From positions 1 through 6,518 of the forward strand of contig CADBMK010000013.1 of assembly GCA_902795785.1 (NCBI GenBank): a stretch of DNA of 6,518 nt. Direction: 5' to 3'. The position numbers and the translations under genes were made by a program. This document shows positions 6,201 to 6,518 of the stretch, one piece after another (the stretch's first letter is position 1; the number at the start of each line of letters is the position of its first letter). The notes beneath the pieces are model-generated. The model had not been told where the DNA came from and did no database searches. It saw only the letters and a program-made list of their open reading frames with translations. This DNA is from an uncultured Bacteroidia bacterium. Its GTDB lineage: Bacteria > Bacteroidota > Bacteroidia > Bacteroidales > UBA932.

Positions 6201-6518
6201 TCACAGCCTCGCTACCAGTACGGTTTGAACCTCGGTTTCAACTGGTATGGATTTGACTTCTCAATCTTCCTCCAGGGCGTAGGCCGTCAGGACTGGTATC
6301 CTAGCAGTGACGCAAGATATTTCTGGGGACTCTATGCACGTCCGTTCTCATCATGGATCCAGAAGGATTTCCACAAGAATTACTGGACAGAGGATAATCC
6401 TGACGCATACTTCCCTCGTCCTCGCGCCTATGTTGCAATGAAGGACGGCCGTGAGCTTGGTACCGTCAACGACAGATACCTCCAGAATCTGGGTTACTGC
6501 CGTCTTAAGAACCTCACC
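3237..6518 (+). CDS. SusC-like TonB-linked outer-membrane transporter with STN signalling domain, 3'-truncated
   Basis: Open for 1094 codons to the window edge with no stop. Signal peptide residues 1-20 or 1-22 (KK, hydrophobic core, then LFAQAQQ). STN signalling domain about 25-98 (from VTLRKESTSFEQVF). Carboxypeptidase-regulatory-like beta-sandwich about 108-180 (ISGTVLDSKGLPVIGAAV). TonB box DEVVVVGYG at 184-192. Plug about 197-308, with INIRGWNS, LVLVDGV and VYGANGSFGVVLVTTKSG at its end. The rest is the beta-barrel, rich in aromatic strands, and the visible end, RYLQNLGYCRLKNLT, is the conserved block usually some 60-110 residues from the C-terminus. It would import a ligand, typically a glycan, across the outer membrane using TonB energy, together with a SusD-like lipoprotein expected downstream. 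The STN domain and the upstream sigma/anti-sigma pair indicate substrate-induced control. The start ATG is followed at once by the signal peptide; no Shine-Dalgarno sequence is seen. Substrate unknown. Confidence 0.96.
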   Translation, partial: MKKLISAALFCFLLCGSLFAQAQQVTLRKESTSFEQVFKEIESQTGMSVDYDAQEVKASQAVKVKPGTYTVKALLDAAFKGTNYTYTISRSHVVVKVKPTTNMPAKPISGTVLDSKGLPVIGAAVIVKGTNTAVTVDAEGKYSINAPGNATLLFSLLGYKEVEEDVNNRAVLNVVMEDDAMFLDEVVVVGYGVQKKENLTGAIAVVSSEAIQNRSQSNLGSILQGTVPGLTVTSPSGRPGASTSINIRGWNSINQGAPLVLVDGVQGSLDMVNPNDVESISVLKDASAVAVYGANGSFGVVLVTTKSGADNDGRAKVRYSSRFGFSSPTTSTDWETRGYYSVYLANLFMKAYNGSQQIFYNEDDMEQLWLRRNDKVENPERPWVVIDQSQGRNTYKFYGNTDWWHYFFNDRKPVQNHDVSFSGGTKTIKYFLSANYNREQGVFRVNPDIYNRYSLRARFSFQVTPWMSISNNTSYFMNDYRYPGLSDTDDTFYKLTAGYFPFLVPQTPDGYYVYQTDNGGGGQSIAGNLANKNFKNKSNVGKFTNTAELTLTPFKHLEIKANYTYSLKTTTTLNRSVHGTFASQVPLETVELTTGDNEDCLSEAMRPVLLNDVNVFATYTNTFAEAHNVKVMAGMNYETFRDKRLRAIGYDLLSPDLNDQNLVSGDENGVKRTDTGGGQSEYALQGFFFRLNYDYKGKYLFEAGGRIDGSSRFPIYRRFGNFPSVSVGWRLSQEPFFSPLKSWMNDAKIRFSYGSLGNQQMSDYYPYIRLVSLGSQSYLFGANKSSVANYKDPVSDKQTWETVEQKNLGLDLAFLGNKITFTGDAYIRDTKNMITPGKKLPSVYGAGAPKENNADLRTKGYELSLTYRDQFNLAGEPFQYSVTATFNDYIGRITKFDNPNKNLSTYYEGMTYGEIWGYTTDGFFKTDDEAKNYVVDQSPVCSIIYSSAGEEHGLRAGDLKYVDLDGDNIIGKGSNTVDNPGDRKIIGNSQPRYQYGLNLGFNWYGFDFSIFLQGVGRQDWYPSSDARYFWGLYARPFSSWIQKDFHKNYWTEDNPDAYFPRPRAYVAMKDGRELGTVNDRYLQNLGYCRLKNLT

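Noticed and set aside
1..6518. Search by eye for tRNA, rRNA, CRISPR, insertion sequence ends and phage genes
   Set aside because: No cloverleaf, conserved rRNA stretch, regular repeat-spacer pattern, transposase or terminal inverted repeats were seen.

Overview
The window looks like chromosomal DNA of a Bacteroidota member, most likely order Bacteroidales. The support is a SusC-type TonB-linked outer-membrane protein (STN, carboxypeptidase-like, TonB-box and plug segments in order), a FecI-like ECF sigma factor next to a FecR-like anti-sigma factor, a perfect Bacteroidetes -7 promoter element (TAnnTTTG), and the absence of clear Shine-Dalgarno sequences. Coding DNA has moderate GC content. 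No tRNA, rRNA, CRISPR array, insertion sequence or phage gene is visible.

Layout: (1) bases 1-1110, + strand, the 3' part of a gene whose product has a helical charged segment followed by two SPOR-like repeats; its start lies outside the window. (2) 1114-1536, - strand, a complete YhcH/YjgK/YiaL (DUF386) family gene, convergent with the first gene and only 3 nt from it. (3) 1537-1665, a divergent promoter region. (4) 1666-2238, + strand, ECF sigma factor. (5) 2255-3154, + strand, FecR-family anti-sigma factor. (6) 3237-6518, + strand, a SusC-like transporter that is open at the right edge; a SusD-like partner would be expected just downstream. There is no gene-free stretch longer than 129 nt.

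How the genes fit together: genes 4-6 form a trans-envelope signalling cassette. The SusC-like receptor carries an N-terminal STN signalling domain, which in this family contacts the periplasmic part of the FecR-like anti-sigma factor. That would release the sigma factor to transcribe the transporter operon. The imported substrate, probably a glycan, cannot be read from the sequence.

The main non-obvious signal is a repeated bipartite element, TTTTGTGTGT-N13-GCTTACTATA. It occurs twice, with identical spacing, at 2216-2248 and 3169-3201, immediately in front of the anti-sigma gene and of the susC-like gene. No copy lies in front of the sigma gene, which instead has a housekeeping-type TATCTTTG element. 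The simplest reading is that these are two target promoters of this ECF sigma factor, giving sigma-dependent expression of both the transporter and its own inhibitor (negative feedback). The first copy is embedded in the last codons of the sigma gene and lies so close to the anti-sigma ATG that the resulting mRNA could be leaderless.
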